Assembly (NCBI GenBank): GCA_002790835.1
Contig: PFVX01000007.1
Span: 1-62,636, forward strand
Direction: 5' to 3'
DNA length: 62,636 nt
From: a bacterium CG_4_9_14_3_um_filter_65_15
GTDB lineage: Bacteria; Krumholzibacteriota; Krumholzibacteriia; LZORAL124-64-63
Within the stretch, counting starts at the first letter, position 1; each line of letters begins with the position of its first letter. This document shows, one piece after another, positions 43,064 to 51,753 of this stretch. The notes under the pieces are model-generated. The model was not told where the DNA came from, made no database searches, and worked only from the letters and a program-made list of their open reading frames with translations. The position numbers and the translations under genes are program-made.

Positions 43064-44417
43064 GCAAACCCTCCTGCAATTGGGTCAATTCCTCGTCCAG
43101 GAAGCGTGTCGTCGCCTTGCCGGCCAGGAAGACCGGATTGTCCAGCACCTCAATATGAAAGGGGGTACTGGTGGGCAGACCTTCAAAAACGCATTCGGCC
43201 AGCGCTCTTCGCATCCGTGCGATTGCTTCCTCGCGATCCTCGCCATAGGTGATGATCTTGGCCAACAGTGAATCGTAATGGGGCGGTACCAGGTAATCGG
43301 AATACACGTGGGTATCCACGCGGACACCAGGCCCCCCCGGCGCGTGGTAATAGAAGACCCGGCCCGGACAGGGCATGAAGTCGCGTTCGGGGTTCTCGGC
43401 GTTGATCCGGCACTCGATGGCGTGGCCCCTGACGACCACGTCCTTCTGGGCGAAGGTAAAGGTCTCCCCTGCGGCGACCCGGATCATCCACTTCATCAGG
43501 TCGTAGCCGGTGACCAGTTCGGAAACGGGATGTTCGACCTGGATCCGCGTATTCATCTCCATGAAGTAGAAGGAGCCGTCCTCGTCGAGGAGAAACTCGA
43601 CGGTGCCGGCGCTGGTGTAGCCCACGCGTTGCGCCAACCTCACCGCGGCCTCGCCCATGCGCTGGCGCAGGTCCTCATTCACCGCGGGTGAAGGAGCCTC
43701 CTCGATGAGTTTCTGGTGGCGCCGTTGGATGGAGCAATCGCGCTCACCGAAGTGGCGGACGGCGCCGGAAGCATCGCCCATCAACTGCACTTCCACGTGC
43801 CGCGGGTTGACCAGGAACTTTTCCAGGTACACGCTGTCGTGGCCGAAGGCCGCCCCCGCCTCGGTGCGCGCCGCAACGTAGTTCCTGCGCAGCTCCTCCT
43901 CGTCCCAGGCCACGCGCATGCCCTTGCCCCCGCCGCCGGCGGTGGCCTTGATGATCACCGGATAGCCGAATTCCCTCGCCGCCAGGACGGCGTCCTCAAC
44001 CGAGGCCACCAGACCCGTGCCCGGCACGACGGGAACCCCGGCCGCCACGGCCATGGTCCTGGCGGTGGCCTTGTCCCCCATCTGGCGGATGACCTCGGCC
44101 GCGGGCCCGATCCAGGTAAATCCGCTTTCGGTGACGATCTCTGCGAATTCGGGATTCTCAGCCAGGAAACCGTAGCCCGGATGGATGGCGTCGGCGCCGG
44201 TGATCTCGGCGGCGGCGATGATGTTGGGAATCCGCAGATAACTCTCGGCACTGGTGGTCTTGCCCACGCAAACGGACTCGTCGGCATACTTGACGTGCTG
44301 GCAACTCACATCGGCCGCAGAGTGGATGGCCACGCTCTGCACGCCCAACTCACGACACGCGCGCATGATGCGCAGGGCGATCTCGCCCCGGTTGGCGATG
44401 AGAATCTTTTTGAACAT
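43035..44417 (-). CDS. accC: biotin carboxylase subunit of acetyl-CoA carboxylase
   Basis: It carboxylates biotin on AccB. ATG 44417 begins the family start MFKKILIANRGEIALRIMRA; the frame upstream is discarded. The glycine-rich ATP loop KATAGGGGKGMRVAWDEEEL (about 160-179), FMEMNTRIQVEHPVSE (about 286-301) and the C-terminal domain are intact. The length of 460 is about 10-15 more than E. coli AccC. It is first in the long accC-mcsB unit, and is separated from accB by pilT. Confidence 0.93.
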   Translation of the reverse strand: MFKKILIANRGEIALRIMRACRELGVQSVAIHSAADVSCQHVKYADESVCVGKTTSAESYLRIPNIIAAAEITGADAIHPGYGFLAENPEFAEIVTESGFTWIGPAAEVIRQMGDKATARTMAVAAGVPVVPGTGLVASVEDAVLAAREFGYPVIIKATAGGGGKGMRVAWDEEELRRNYVAARTEAGAAFGHDSVYLEKFLVNPRHVEVQLMGDASGAVRHFGERDCSIQRRHQKLIEEAPSPAVNEDLRQRMGEAAVRLAQRVGYTSAGTVEFLLDEDGSFYFMEMNTRIQVEHPVSELVTGYDLMKWMIRVAAGETFTFAQKDVVVRGHAIECRINAENPERDFMPCPGRVFYYHAPGGPGVRVDTHVYSDYLVPPHYDSLLAKIITYGEDREEAIARMRRALAECVFEGLPTSTPFHIEVLDNPVFLAGKATTRFLDEELTQLQEGLRVRAKIEEG

Positions 44418-44509
44418 GAACTGACTTTCCGGTGTCGGACACCTGGTTTGCGGTTCCCGAAGGGGCATGCATCCGTGCGCCCTGGGGTCGGGAACCGGTC
44501 CAACGGCAT

Positions 44510-44538
44510 ATTGTCATCCCGTGGGGGTGTGATGGCAA
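44510..44538 (-). promoter_or_regulatory. sigma-70 promoter of accC (and the genes after it)
   Basis: TTGCCA (44538-44533 on the minus strand, 5 of 6) and GACAAT (44515-44510, 4 of 6) are 17 bp apart and lie about 95 bp before the accC ATG, immediately after the pilT terminator. Confidence 0.6.
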
Positions 44539-44542
44539 GAGA

Positions 44543-44566
44543 AAATGGCCCCGGGCGGGGCCATTT
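44543..44566 (-). terminator. intrinsic terminator of pilT
   Basis: A perfect 10-bp stem AAATGGCCCC / GGGGCCATTT with a 4-nt loop starts 27 bp after the pilT stop. The minus strand continues TTTTCTCTT. Confidence 0.85.
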
Positions 44567-44593
44567 CAGGGGAATCGGGCTGAATCAGGGATT

Positions 44594-45742
44594 TCAGATC
44601 CGCTGGATTTCCACCTTCTCCTCCGCTTCCTCTTCCGGCTTATCTTCAAACCGGTTCCAGGTGTTGTCCGACGACCCCTGAATGCCCTTGATGCGGAGCA
44701 GGAATTCGTGGGGATTGCTGCTCGCCTTTGTCGCCACGTCCAGGGTGACCTTGCCCTCCTTGTAAAGCTGCATCAGGGACTGGTCGAAGGTCTGCATCTG
44801 GTAGGATACGAACCCTTCCTGGATGGCCTGGCGTACCATGACGGTCTTTTCGGCATCCCGGATATATTCCCGAATGGTACTGGTGGTCACCAGGATCTCG
44901 CAGGCCGGGTGACGCTGCAGTCCGCTGGAGTCGGCCACCAGGCGCTGGGAAATCACGGACTGCAGGGTGCTGGCCAGCAGGTAGCGGATCTCCTGGTGCT
45001 GGTGCGGAGGGAAGAAGGAAATGATCCGGCTGACGGTCTGGGTGGCATCGATGGTGTGCATGGTGCTCAACACCAGATGCCCCGTGTCGGCAGCGGTCAG
45101 CGCGATCTTCATGGACTCCTCGTCCCGGATCTCACCGATGAGGATGACGTCCGGATCCTGCCTGAGAACATGCTTCAACGCGTCGGAATAACTGGTTGTA
45201 TCGCAACCGATTTCACGCTGACTGACAATGGATTTATTGTCCCGATGGAGGAACTCGATGGGGTCCTCGATGGTGATCACGTGCCGAGCCGTTTCCTGGT
45301 TGATGATATTCACCATGGATGCCAGGGTGGTCGACTTTCCACTACCGACGGTGCCGGTGACCAGGATCAGCCCCCGCTGGCGCAAGGCCAGCTCCTTGAT
45401 GACCGGGGGCAGCCCCAGGTCGTCCGGACCCTTGATCTCGACCGGCACATGCCGAAACACCATGGCGATGGTGCCGCGCTGCACGTAGAAATTGGCCCGA
45501 AATCGGGCCACGCCGGGCACGCCGAAGGCGAAATCGATTTCCCGCGTCTGCTCGAAGGCTTCCCGCTGGCCGGCGGTCAGGACCTGTTGCGAGACCGCTA
45601 CCATATCCTGCACCGTCGGTGCGGGGTGTTCGGCCTGGACCAGACTTCCGTTGATGCGCAGGACCGGAGGTGTGGCGACCTTGAGGTGCAGATCGCTGGC
45701 ACCGCGCTCGATCATCTCGGTCAGAATGCGTTTGATATCCAT
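44594..45742 (-). CDS. pilT: PilT-type type IV pilus retraction ATPase
   Basis: PilT drives pilus retraction. The 382-residue protein has the PAS-like N-domain (SDLHLKVATPPVLRING, about 16-32), Walker A VTGTVGSGKSTTLAS (about 130-144), the Asp box ITIEDPIEFLH, Walker B EIRDEESM and the His box LVLSTMHT. The C-terminal NPHEFLLRIKGI block is typical of PilT/PilU. No other pil gene is in the window. It is flanked by terminators on both sides and so forms its own unit inside the acc region. It could also be a PilU-like paralogue. Confidence 0.9.
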   Translation of the reverse strand: MDIKRILTEMIERGASDLHLKVATPPVLRINGSLVQAEHPAPTVQDMVAVSQQVLTAGQREAFEQTREIDFAFGVPGVARFRANFYVQRGTIAMVFRHVPVEIKGPDDLGLPPVIKELALRQRGLILVTGTVGSGKSTTLASMVNIINQETARHVITIEDPIEFLHRDNKSIVSQREIGCDTTSYSDALKHVLRQDPDVILIGEIRDEESMKIALTAADTGHLVLSTMHTIDATQTVSRIISFFPPHQHQEIRYLLASTLQSVISQRLVADSSGLQRHPACEILVTTSTIREYIRDAEKTVMVRQAIQEGFVSYQMQTFDQSLMQLYKEGKVTLDVATKASSNPHEFLLRIKGIQGSSDNTWNRFEDKPEEEAEEKVEIQRI

Positions 45743-45856
45743 GGACGGCCTTCTCCTCTGCGCCAGGACAGACGGTTGACGGGATACTCCTGCCCCGTTT
45801 TCGGCAGCAGACCGCCAAGCTTGAATGGGAATCGCAACCGATGAGTGGAATGGATC

Positions 45857-45887
45857 AAAAAGGGGACGGACCTTGCGGCCCGCCCCC
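45857..45887 (-). terminator. intrinsic terminator of efp-accB
   Basis: On the minus strand an 11-bp stem (GGGGGCGGGCC / GGTCCGTCCCC, with two G-U pairs) capped by a GCAA tetraloop is followed by TTTTT. It starts about 27 bp after the accB stop. Confidence 0.88.
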
Positions 45888-45914
45888 GGGAATGCTCAGC
45901 GGAACAGGGAAGGA

Positions 45915-46400
45915 TCAGTCGGGGTCGACGAGGAAGAGAATTCCCTCGGCCTCGACGGGCTGACCGTTCTCGACCAGGATCTCCTGGATCACGCCCCCGA
46001 ATTCGGCCTCGATCTCGTTCATGACCTTCATGGCCTCCACGATGCAGAGGGTCTGACCGGGCCGCACCTTGTCCCCGATCTTGACGAAGGCGTCGGCATC
46101 GGGGGCCGGAGACTTGTAGTAGGTGCCCACGATGGGCGAGCGGATCTCCCGCCACTTGGCCCGAGCAGGGTCAGCGTGAACCGGCTCGGGCGCGGCAGCT
46201 GCCTGCGGACCGACTGCAGGCGCCGGCGCCGGCGCCGTGGCCACGGGCCCGAGAGGGGCATGACCGGATTTCTGGATCCGTATGGTGGTGTCCTTATGGG
46301 AAACTTCGAGTTCCTCGATACCGCTGTCCTCGACCAGCTTCACCAGCTCCCGGACCTGCCCGATATCCATGCGTTCCCGGCCTTCTGCGCCATTCGCCAT
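45915..46400 (-). CDS. accB: biotin carboxyl carrier protein of acetyl-CoA carboxylase
   Basis: AccB carries the carboxyl group between AccC and AccAD. The biotinyl-lysine lies in [11 protein letters not shown] (Lys at about residue 126). A Pro/Ala-rich linker (about 50-80) joins the N-terminal helical region to the biotinyl domain (about 85-161). GGAGGG stands 5 nt before the start, and the gene lies 1 bp after efp. The partner accC is 1.5 kb away across pilT. Confidence 0.93.
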   Translation of the reverse strand: MANGAEGRERMDIGQVRELVKLVEDSGIEELEVSHKDTTIRIQKSGHAPLGPVATAPAPAPAVGPQAAAAPEPVHADPARAKWREIRSPIVGTYYKSPAPDADAFVKIGDKVRPGQTLCIVEAMKVMNEIEAEFGGVIQEILVENGQPVEAEGILFLVDPD

Positions 46401-46401
46401 G

Positions 46402-46959
46402 TCAAACCCTCCCCAGGTACTTTCCGGTGCGCGAATCGATCTTCAGGACTTCGCCTTCCTCGATGAACAGGGGAACCTGAACAACCAGGCCGGTCTCCAT
46501 GGTCGCCGGCTTCGAGCCGCCCTGGGCCGTGTCGCCACGCACCCCGGGATCGCTCTGCTTGACGGCCAGTTCCACGGTCAGGGGCGGTTCCACCGAAAGC
46601 GGCTTTCCTTCCAGCATCAGAATGCTGCACAGGTCGCTTTCCTTGATATACAGGGGAATATCCCCCAGGCTGTCCTTGTGCAGTTGAATCTGCTCGTAGG
46701 TCTCCATGTTCATGAAGACGTAGAATTCCCCGTCGGGATAGAGGTACTGGTAGGGTCGCTTTTCGAGACGGACCTCATCGACCTTCTCACCGGCCCGGAA
46801 GGTGTGCTCGACAACCTTGCCGTTCTCGATGTTCTTCAACTTGGTGCGGACGAACGCCCCGCCCTTGCCGGGCTTGACGTGTTGGAACTCCGCGATGGCC
46901 CAGATCCCGTCCTTGTGCCGGATCGTAAATCCAGTCCTGAAATTGCTTGTATCGGCCAC
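46402..46959 (-). CDS. efp: translation elongation factor P
   Basis: EF-P relieves ribosome stalling at polyproline. Three beta-barrel domains are seen in 185 residues. The tip loop reads [10 protein letters not shown], with Lys32 at the position that is modified in many bacteria. Neither EpmA nor EpmB is in the window, and a full-length LysS, not the short EpmA form, is encoded at 30923, so the Lys modification is unresolved. The start is GTG 46959 with AAGGAG at 7 nt. Confidence 0.94.
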   Translation of the reverse strand: MADTSNFRTGFTIRHKDGIWAIAEFQHVKPGKGGAFVRTKLKNIENGKVVEHTFRAGEKVDEVRLEKRPYQYLYPDGEFYVFMNMETYEQIQLHKDSLGDIPLYIKESDLCSILMLEGKPLSVEPPLTVELAVKQSDPGVRGDTAQGGSKPATMETGLVVQVPLFIEEGEVLKIDSRTGKYLGRV

Positions 46960-47026
46960 GGAACAACTCCTTGAATGTCATCTTTGCCGGCCCTGAGCCG
47001 CTTCCGATCGCGGCCAAACCGGCCCA

Positions 47027-47055
47027 TTGATAACATGCCGACCGCCGCCTGGCAA
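47027..47055 (-). promoter_or_regulatory. sigma-70 promoter of efp-accB
   Basis: TTGCCA (47055-47050 on the minus strand) and TATCAA (47032-47027, 4 of 6) are 17 bp apart and lie about 70 bp before the efp start. The -35 is the same hexamer as at the accC promoter. Confidence 0.55.
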
Positions 47056-47059
47056 TGAA

Positions 47060-47506
47060 TCAGTTGTCGGCCAACAATTCGGCCATGCCCGCCAGAGCCA
47101 GGCGATATCCCGGGATGCCCAGCCCGAACACCCCGGCGGTCACGACATCCCGGATCATATTCCTCCGCCGAAACGGTTCGCGAGCATCGGGATTGGTCAG
47201 GTGCAATTCGATCACGGGAATCGAAAGTGCCGACAGAGCATCCCGGACCGCCACGGAGGTGTGGGTATAGGCGGCGGCGTTGATGATCAATCCGGAACTG
47301 TCGACACCGGCCCGGCCGATCAAACCCACCAGATCTCCCTCGCCGTCGGTCTGGGCAAACACAAGATCCAGTCCCAGCCCGCTTGCCCAGTCGTTGCAAA
47401 GGGTTTCCAGTTCGGACCAGGTCACCGTTCCGTAGACGTCCGGCTCCCGCGATCCCAGTAGCCCGAGATTGGGCCCGCCGAGCATTGTCACCCGTTTGGC
47501 CTTCAT
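47060..47506 (-). CDS. aroQ: type II 3-dehydroquinate dehydratase
   Basis: Third step of the shikimate pathway. The N-terminal GGPNLGLLGSREPDVYG (about 10-26, with the catalytic Tyr), INAAAYTHTSVAVRDAL (about 72-88) and the His in VIELHLTN (about 98-105) are conserved. The NPxxY-like residue is Ala in place of Pro-Gly, which is unusual but outside the catalytic set. The length is 148, the family norm. Its start overlaps the TPR gene stop by four bases. The aroQ-accB/efp neighbourhood is common in many bacteria. Confidence 0.92.
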   Translation of the reverse strand: MKAKRVTMLGGPNLGLLGSREPDVYGTVTWSELETLCNDWASGLGLDLVFAQTDGEGDLVGLIGRAGVDSSGLIINAAAYTHTSVAVRDALSALSIPVIELHLTNPDAREPFRRRNMIRDVVTAGVFGLGIPGYRLALAGMAELLADN

Positions 47507-48297
47507 CCCTGATCCCGGCCGCGACGCAGGTTGTTGACCCAGGACTGGAACATCTGTTTCTCCTCGGCACGGCGCTCGGCGGCTTCCCGGCGCACCCGCT
47601 CCAGTTGCGAAGTCAGGGCCCCGGCACCGAGGGGAGGTTTCCCCGGCTCGGCATCGGGTCCTTCGGTAGCGAGCGGAGCCCCCTGCAGGGGAGCGGACAA
47701 TCCCTGCTCGATCTCCCGAATCCGGTCCCGGACCTCCAGCCGGTCCGGATCGGCAGCCGACATCTCCTGCAGCACGGCCAGGGCCTTGTCGCGATACCCC
47801 TGGGCCAGATAGATCTCCACCAGGGTCAAGGTGGGCAAGGGACGGTAGCCGGCGCCGGAGTGCAAACCACCTCCCCCGGGCCGATTCGCGGCCTCGGTGC
47901 GGGCGTTGCGCAACCTCTCCTCCCAGTGGCTGTTCTGGGGGTCGAGTTCGGACAACCGCTGGAAATACCGGCTCGCCTCATCCCAACGCAGGGCGGCCGC
48001 AGCGCGCTCCGCCAGCTCGATCAGCGCCAGCTTGTTGCCCGGGTCATCGCCCAGCAGCCTCAACAGGTGGCTGCGCGCCTCGAGGTCGCGGCCGCGCTGG
48101 AACAGGAGGCGTCCCAATTGCAGCAGGGCGCCATGGTAGGCATTTCCCCCTGCCACCTTGTCCTCGAGGACCTTCAGCGCCTCTTCGCTGCGGTCGGCGG
48201 CCAGCAGCAGGTCGGCCAGGCGGAGAAACGCGGCGCCGGACTCTTTCGCCCGCATTCGCGTCTCCCAGCGTTCGACGGCTGCTTGACTCTCCGGCAC
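47503..48297 (-). CDS. TPR-repeat protein of unknown role
   Basis: This 264-residue soluble protein has no signal peptide. It has TPR-like helical repeats over about residues 20-125 and a further pair near 145-180, then a Pro/Gly linker and a charged C-terminal helix (about 210-264, LERVRREAAERRAEEKQM). GTG 48297 is chosen because AGGAGGAG precedes it by about 5 nt; it starts 11 bp after the acyl-CoA dehydrogenase stop. Function cannot be inferred; TPR proteins scaffold others. Confidence 0.75.
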   Translation of the reverse strand: MPESQAAVERWETRMRAKESGAAFLRLADLLLAADRSEEALKVLEDKVAGGNAYHGALLQLGRLLFQRGRDLEARSHLLRLLGDDPGNKLALIELAERAAAALRWDEASRYFQRLSELDPQNSHWEERLRNARTEAANRPGGGGLHSGAGYRPLPTLTLVEIYLAQGYRDKALAVLQEMSAADPDRLEVRDRIREIEQGLSAPLQGAPLATEGPDAEPGKPPLGAGALTSQLERVRREAAERRAEEKQMFQSWVNNLRRGRDQG

Positions 48298-48308
48298 TCC
48301 GGCTCCTC

Positions 48309-49961
48309 CTAATCCCGTTGCTTGAGGTGTTCGCCGACCTCGGCCATGTGCAGCCACAGACCTGTATATACGGCCGGCGGCAACAGCTCAGCCACCACAC
48401 CCAGCATCGCTTCGGCAGAGTCGGCGTTCTCTTCGGCGTCCTGCAGCGACAGGACGCACCGGTGGGCCGCGTAGGATGTCGCAGCAGCGCAGCGTATTGC
48501 GAAGACCCGGCTCATGGCGCCTTCAGTGCCGGCGGACGCATCCCCCTCGGCAGCGAGGCTGCCCGCACGGCTCGCGAATTCGTAGGCGACTTCACACCGG
48601 GACATCATGTCGGCGAAGGTGAACATGACCATCTGATGGCGGGTCCGCCGCGCCTGGTGCATACCGGTGATGACGGTGTTGAGGGCCCGCAGGGAACGCG
48701 CGATCAGGTCCGCGCCGACCTCGGGATAATCCCCGTGCAAGGCGTCCATCCGGGCGGCCATCTCCTCATAGTAGGCCCCCTTGGAACGCACGGTCTCCTT
48801 CCACCGGTACATGGCGATGATGCTGCGCTGGATCTCGCTGGTGCCCTCGTAGATGGTGGTGATGCGCACGTCCCGGCGTATCTTTTCCACCATGTATTCC
48901 CGCGTGTACCCGTAGCCCCCGTGAGCCTGGATCGCCGCGTCGGCGGCCCGGTTGCCGGCCTCGGTGCACCAGTACTTGGAGATGGCGCCCTCGGTACCCA
49001 TGTCCGCGTTGCCTTCGTCGATGCGCAGGGCGATCGCATCCATGTGGGCGCGCCCCGCCGCCAGATCGATCCAGGGCTCAACCAGCAAGTTGAGGAGGTA
49101 GCCCTCCTTCTCCACCAGGGGGCCGCCGAACTGGATGCGTGACTTGCCGTACGCGAGAGCACGGTCAATGGCGGCCTGTCCCGCACCGAGGCCGAAGGCC
49201 CCGACCATCAGGCGCGTATAGCCGAACACGGCGTTGGCCTGTTTCAACCCCTGCCCCTCGACCAACCCGAGCAGGTTCTCCTGCGGCACTTCCACGTCCT
49301 CGAGCAGAACCCCGGTGGTGTTGGAGGAGCGGATACCGTGCTTGTCTTCGTGGCGCCCGACCGCCAGGCCCGGCGTACCGCGCTCGACCACGAAGAAGCC
49401 CGGGCCGTCCGGCGTCTTGGCGAGGATGGTGTAGATGTCGGCGATTCCGCCGTTGGTGATGAACTGCTTGGCGCCGTTGATCCGGTAGCCGGTGACGTTC
49501 CCCTCCGCGTCCGAGATGCGGACGGCCGTGGTCTGGATGGACGCGACATTGCTGCCCGCCTCCGGCTCGGTCACGCCGTAGGCGACGATGGCTTCGCCGG
49601 TGGCGATGCGCGACAACCATTTCTGCTTCTGGTCGGGGGTCCCGCCAACCAGAATGGGATCGGTGCCCAGCAGGATGGCCAGGAAGGTGGTCGCCAGTCC
49701 GAGGTCGACGCCCGCCATGACCTCGCTGACCCGGCAGATATCCCTGGCTCCGCCGCCCAGACCGCCGTATTCCTCCGGCAGAAAAATCAGATGCAGCCCC
49801 ACATCGGGGGAAAGAAGGTGCCGGACCAGGTCCTCGGGACACTCGTCGTTCTGGTCGAGATCCAGGATCCTCGAGTCGGGCAGCTCACGCCCCACGACCT
49901 GCTGCAGGGTCTGGATCACCATATCGCACATTTCCCGGGACAGTCCGGCCGGAGCACTCAT
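48309..49961 (-). CDS. acyl-CoA dehydrogenase family protein
   Basis: An FAD enzyme that introduces a C2-C3 double bond in acyl-CoA. The 550-residue protein contains YGVTEPEAGSNVASIQTTAV (FAD and substrate binding, about 130-150), IQAHGGYGYTREYMVEKIRRD (about 345) and the catalytic Glu in TTIYEGTSEIQ (about 372-382). A C-terminal extension of about 140 residues resembles the longer ACADVL/ACAD9-like or FadE-type enzymes. Chain-length preference cannot be told. It probably shares a transcript with phzF upstream. Confidence 0.85.
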   Translation of the reverse strand: MSAPAGLSREMCDMVIQTLQQVVGRELPDSRILDLDQNDECPEDLVRHLLSPDVGLHLIFLPEEYGGLGGGARDICRVSEVMAGVDLGLATTFLAILLGTDPILVGGTPDQKQKWLSRIATGEAIVAYGVTEPEAGSNVASIQTTAVRISDAEGNVTGYRINGAKQFITNGGIADIYTILAKTPDGPGFFVVERGTPGLAVGRHEDKHGIRSSNTTGVLLEDVEVPQENLLGLVEGQGLKQANAVFGYTRLMVGAFGLGAGQAAIDRALAYGKSRIQFGGPLVEKEGYLLNLLVEPWIDLAAGRAHMDAIALRIDEGNADMGTEGAISKYWCTEAGNRAADAAIQAHGGYGYTREYMVEKIRRDVRITTIYEGTSEIQRSIIAMYRWKETVRSKGAYYEEMAARMDALHGDYPEVGADLIARSLRALNTVITGMHQARRTRHQMVMFTFADMMSRCEVAYEFASRAGSLAAEGDASAGTEGAMSRVFAIRCAAATSYAAHRCVLSLQDAEENADSAEAMLGVVAELLPPAVYTGLWLHMAEVGEHLKQRD

Positions 49962-50006
49962 AAGGCAGCCTCGCTTTCAACCGCGACGGCGGTCGCGGGG
50001 ATGAAA

Positions 50007-50912
50007 TCAGGACACGTGGATGGTTCCGGATCCGACCAGAACACACTGTCCACCGACCTTGATGGAAACGGCCCGGCCACCACGGACCGCGGCCTCGACG
50101 ATGATGCGGCTGGGGCGGCCCATTTCCATGCCTTGTTCACTGACGATGCGCACCGGATCCTGGACTTTCACCAACCGATGCTTGATCAGATAGGCAGCCA
50201 GGGCGCCCGTTGCGGCGCCGCTGGCGGGATCCTCGGGAATCCCGAAGTGAGGGGCGAACATGCGGCAATGCACGTCCACGTCGGCACCCTCGGTCTCGCA
50301 AGTGAAGACGAACAGGTCGCCGAAACCGAGATCCCGGGCAATGGCATCGGCATACTTGCGCCGCAGGGAGATGCGGGCCATGGCGTCCAAGGAGGCCACG
50401 GGAACCACGTGGATGGGCAACCCCGTCGAGACGACCTCGCAGGGAAGTCCCGTGATGGCGATGTCGTCCTCATCCAGCCCCAAGGTCTGGGCGACCTTGT
50501 CGCGATGGAAGTACTGCCCCATGAATTCCGGGTGGTCCTGGATCACGCCGTAGGTATAAGCCCCGTCCTCAAAGGCGGTGTCGACCTGGTACCGGCCGGC
50601 TTCGAGTTCCCAGACGAAGGAGGACCGGACCGATTCTCCGGGCCGACGCCCCAGATGATCGAGAGCGAAGGTCGCCCCGAGCACGGAATGACCGCCGAAG
50701 GGAATTTCCACCGACGGTGTGAAGACACGCAACCTGGCCCGCTGGGGTTGGGTCGCCCTCATGATGAAGGCTGTCTCACCCGCGCCCAGTTCCTGAGCCA
50801 CCTTTTGCATCAGACCGTCGGGAAGGTCGTCCCCATCGGGAAACAGATAAAGGCGACTACCGCCGAAGGGACGGGACGTGAAGACGTCGATCAGCAGGTA
50901 GGACAGATCCAT
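50007..50912 (-). CDS. PhzF family isomerase-like protein
   Basis: PhzF proteins are diaminopimelate-epimerase-fold isomerases, and only a few make phenazines. The start GAGETAFI keeps the catalytic Glu (about residue 44), and VEIPFGGHSVLG and EDPASGAATGALAAYL (about 240) match the two-lobe fold. The length is 301. ATG 50912 (GGGAG at 14 nt) is taken, not 50957. No phenazine gene is near, so it is probably an orphan with an unknown substrate. Confidence 0.8.
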   Translation of the reverse strand: MDLSYLLIDVFTSRPFGGSRLYLFPDGDDLPDGLMQKVAQELGAGETAFIMRATQPQRARLRVFTPSVEIPFGGHSVLGATFALDHLGRRPGESVRSSFVWELEAGRYQVDTAFEDGAYTYGVIQDHPEFMGQYFHRDKVAQTLGLDEDDIAITGLPCEVVSTGLPIHVVPVASLDAMARISLRRKYADAIARDLGFGDLFVFTCETEGADVDVHCRMFAPHFGIPEDPASGAATGALAAYLIKHRLVKVQDPVRIVSEQGMEMGRPSRIIVEAAVRGGRAVSIKVGGQCVLVGSGTIHVS

Positions 50913-50987
50913 ATGACGACGCGGCTCCCAGGATAGGCCGCGGGCAAAAAAGCCCAAAGGCCCGTGGCTAGGGGAAATCAGGGGGTT

Positions 50988-51016
50988 AATTTATCACACG
51001 GGATGGGCCCGACCAA
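50988..51016 (-). promoter_or_regulatory. weak candidate promoter of phzF
   Basis: TTGGTC (51016-51011) and TAAATT (50993-50988) are 17 bp apart on the minus strand, each matching only 3-4 of 6. The surroundings of the -10 are locally AT-rich. Confidence 0.3.
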
Positions 51017-51024
51017 GTCCTTTA

Positions 51025-51054
51025 GCAAGCCGGACGCCCGGCGTCCCGGCTTGC
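51025..51054 (-). terminator. strong hairpin ending the glycan operon
   Basis: A 13-bp stem with one bulged base (GCAAGCC + GGACGC / GCGTCC + GGCTTGC) and a 3-nt loop lies 9 bp after the sugar transferase stop. There is no T-tract, so termination may need Rho. Confidence 0.55.
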
Positions 51055-51063
51055 AAGTCAGGG

Positions 51064-51753
51064 TCAATAAGCCCCCTTGCGTTCAATGACCGCCGGAAGA
51101 GTGCGCAACAGGATCAGGATATCGGTCCGCACACTCCGACTGCGCACGTAGGTCCGGTCCAGGTCCATCCACTCGGAAAAATCCAGATGGCTGCGACCCG
51201 AAACCTGCCACAGGCACGTCAATCCCGGTTTGACCAACAGCCGCAGGGCATCCTGCGGTGCGTACTCCCTCACTTCAATGGGAATCTGGGGACGTGGCCC
51301 GATGAAAGCCATATCTCCGCGCAAGACGTTGAATAGCTGGGGAAATTCGTCAAGACTGCTGCGCCGAAGGAACCGGCCGACTCCGGTCACCCGGGGATCG
51401 TCCTTGATCTTGAAGGCAGCCCCTTTGGCCTCGTTGAGGTGCTCCAGTTCATTCTTCCGGGATTCGGCGTCCACGGCCATGCTGCGGAACTTGAAGCAAT
51501 CGAAGAGCCGCCCGCGCAGGCCGACCCTTCTTTGGCGGAAGAAGATCGGGCCCGGGGTTTCCAGCTTGATCAGGGCGACAATGAAGGGAAACAACGGGAG
51601 GAGGAGCAACAGCCCGGCCAAGGAGGCGCAAATGTCGACGAGACGCTTGAGCAGACGGTAACCCAGCTTGTCCCGAAAAGCATAGTCCCCTGCAACATCG
51701 GCAATGAACGCCGTGTATTCCTGCTCACTACCGTAAAAATTACTTTGCTTCAT
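51064..51753 (-). CDS. polyprenyl-phosphate sugar-1-phosphate transferase
   Basis: Such enzymes start O-antigen, capsule or glycoprotein glycan by putting a sugar phosphate on undecaprenyl phosphate. The product (229 residues) has a 30-residue N-terminal stretch, one re-entrant hydrophobic segment (about 35-65), GPIFFRQRRVG (about 70-80), FKFRSM (about 87-92), DEFPQLFNVLRGDMAFIGPRP and LWQVSGRS. It is the short PglC/WbaP-C form with no N-terminal four-helix part. ATG 51753 overlaps the GT39 gene end by 14 bp. Confidence 0.88.
   Translation of the reverse strand: MKQSNFYGSEQEYTAFIADVAGDYAFRDKLGYRLLKRLVDICASLAGLLLLLPLFPFIVALIKLETPGPIFFRQRRVGLRGRLFDCFKFRSMAVDAESRKNELEHLNEAKGAAFKIKDDPRVTGVGRFLRRSSLDEFPQLFNVLRGDMAFIGPRPQIPIEVREYAPQDALRLLVKPGLTCLWQVSGRSHLDFSEWMDLDRTYVRSRSVRTDILILLRTLPAVIERKGAY

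Noticed and set aside
45743-45850. Sigma-54 promoter for pilT
   Set aside because: No GG-N10-GC element with the TGGCAC/TTGC pattern could be placed.
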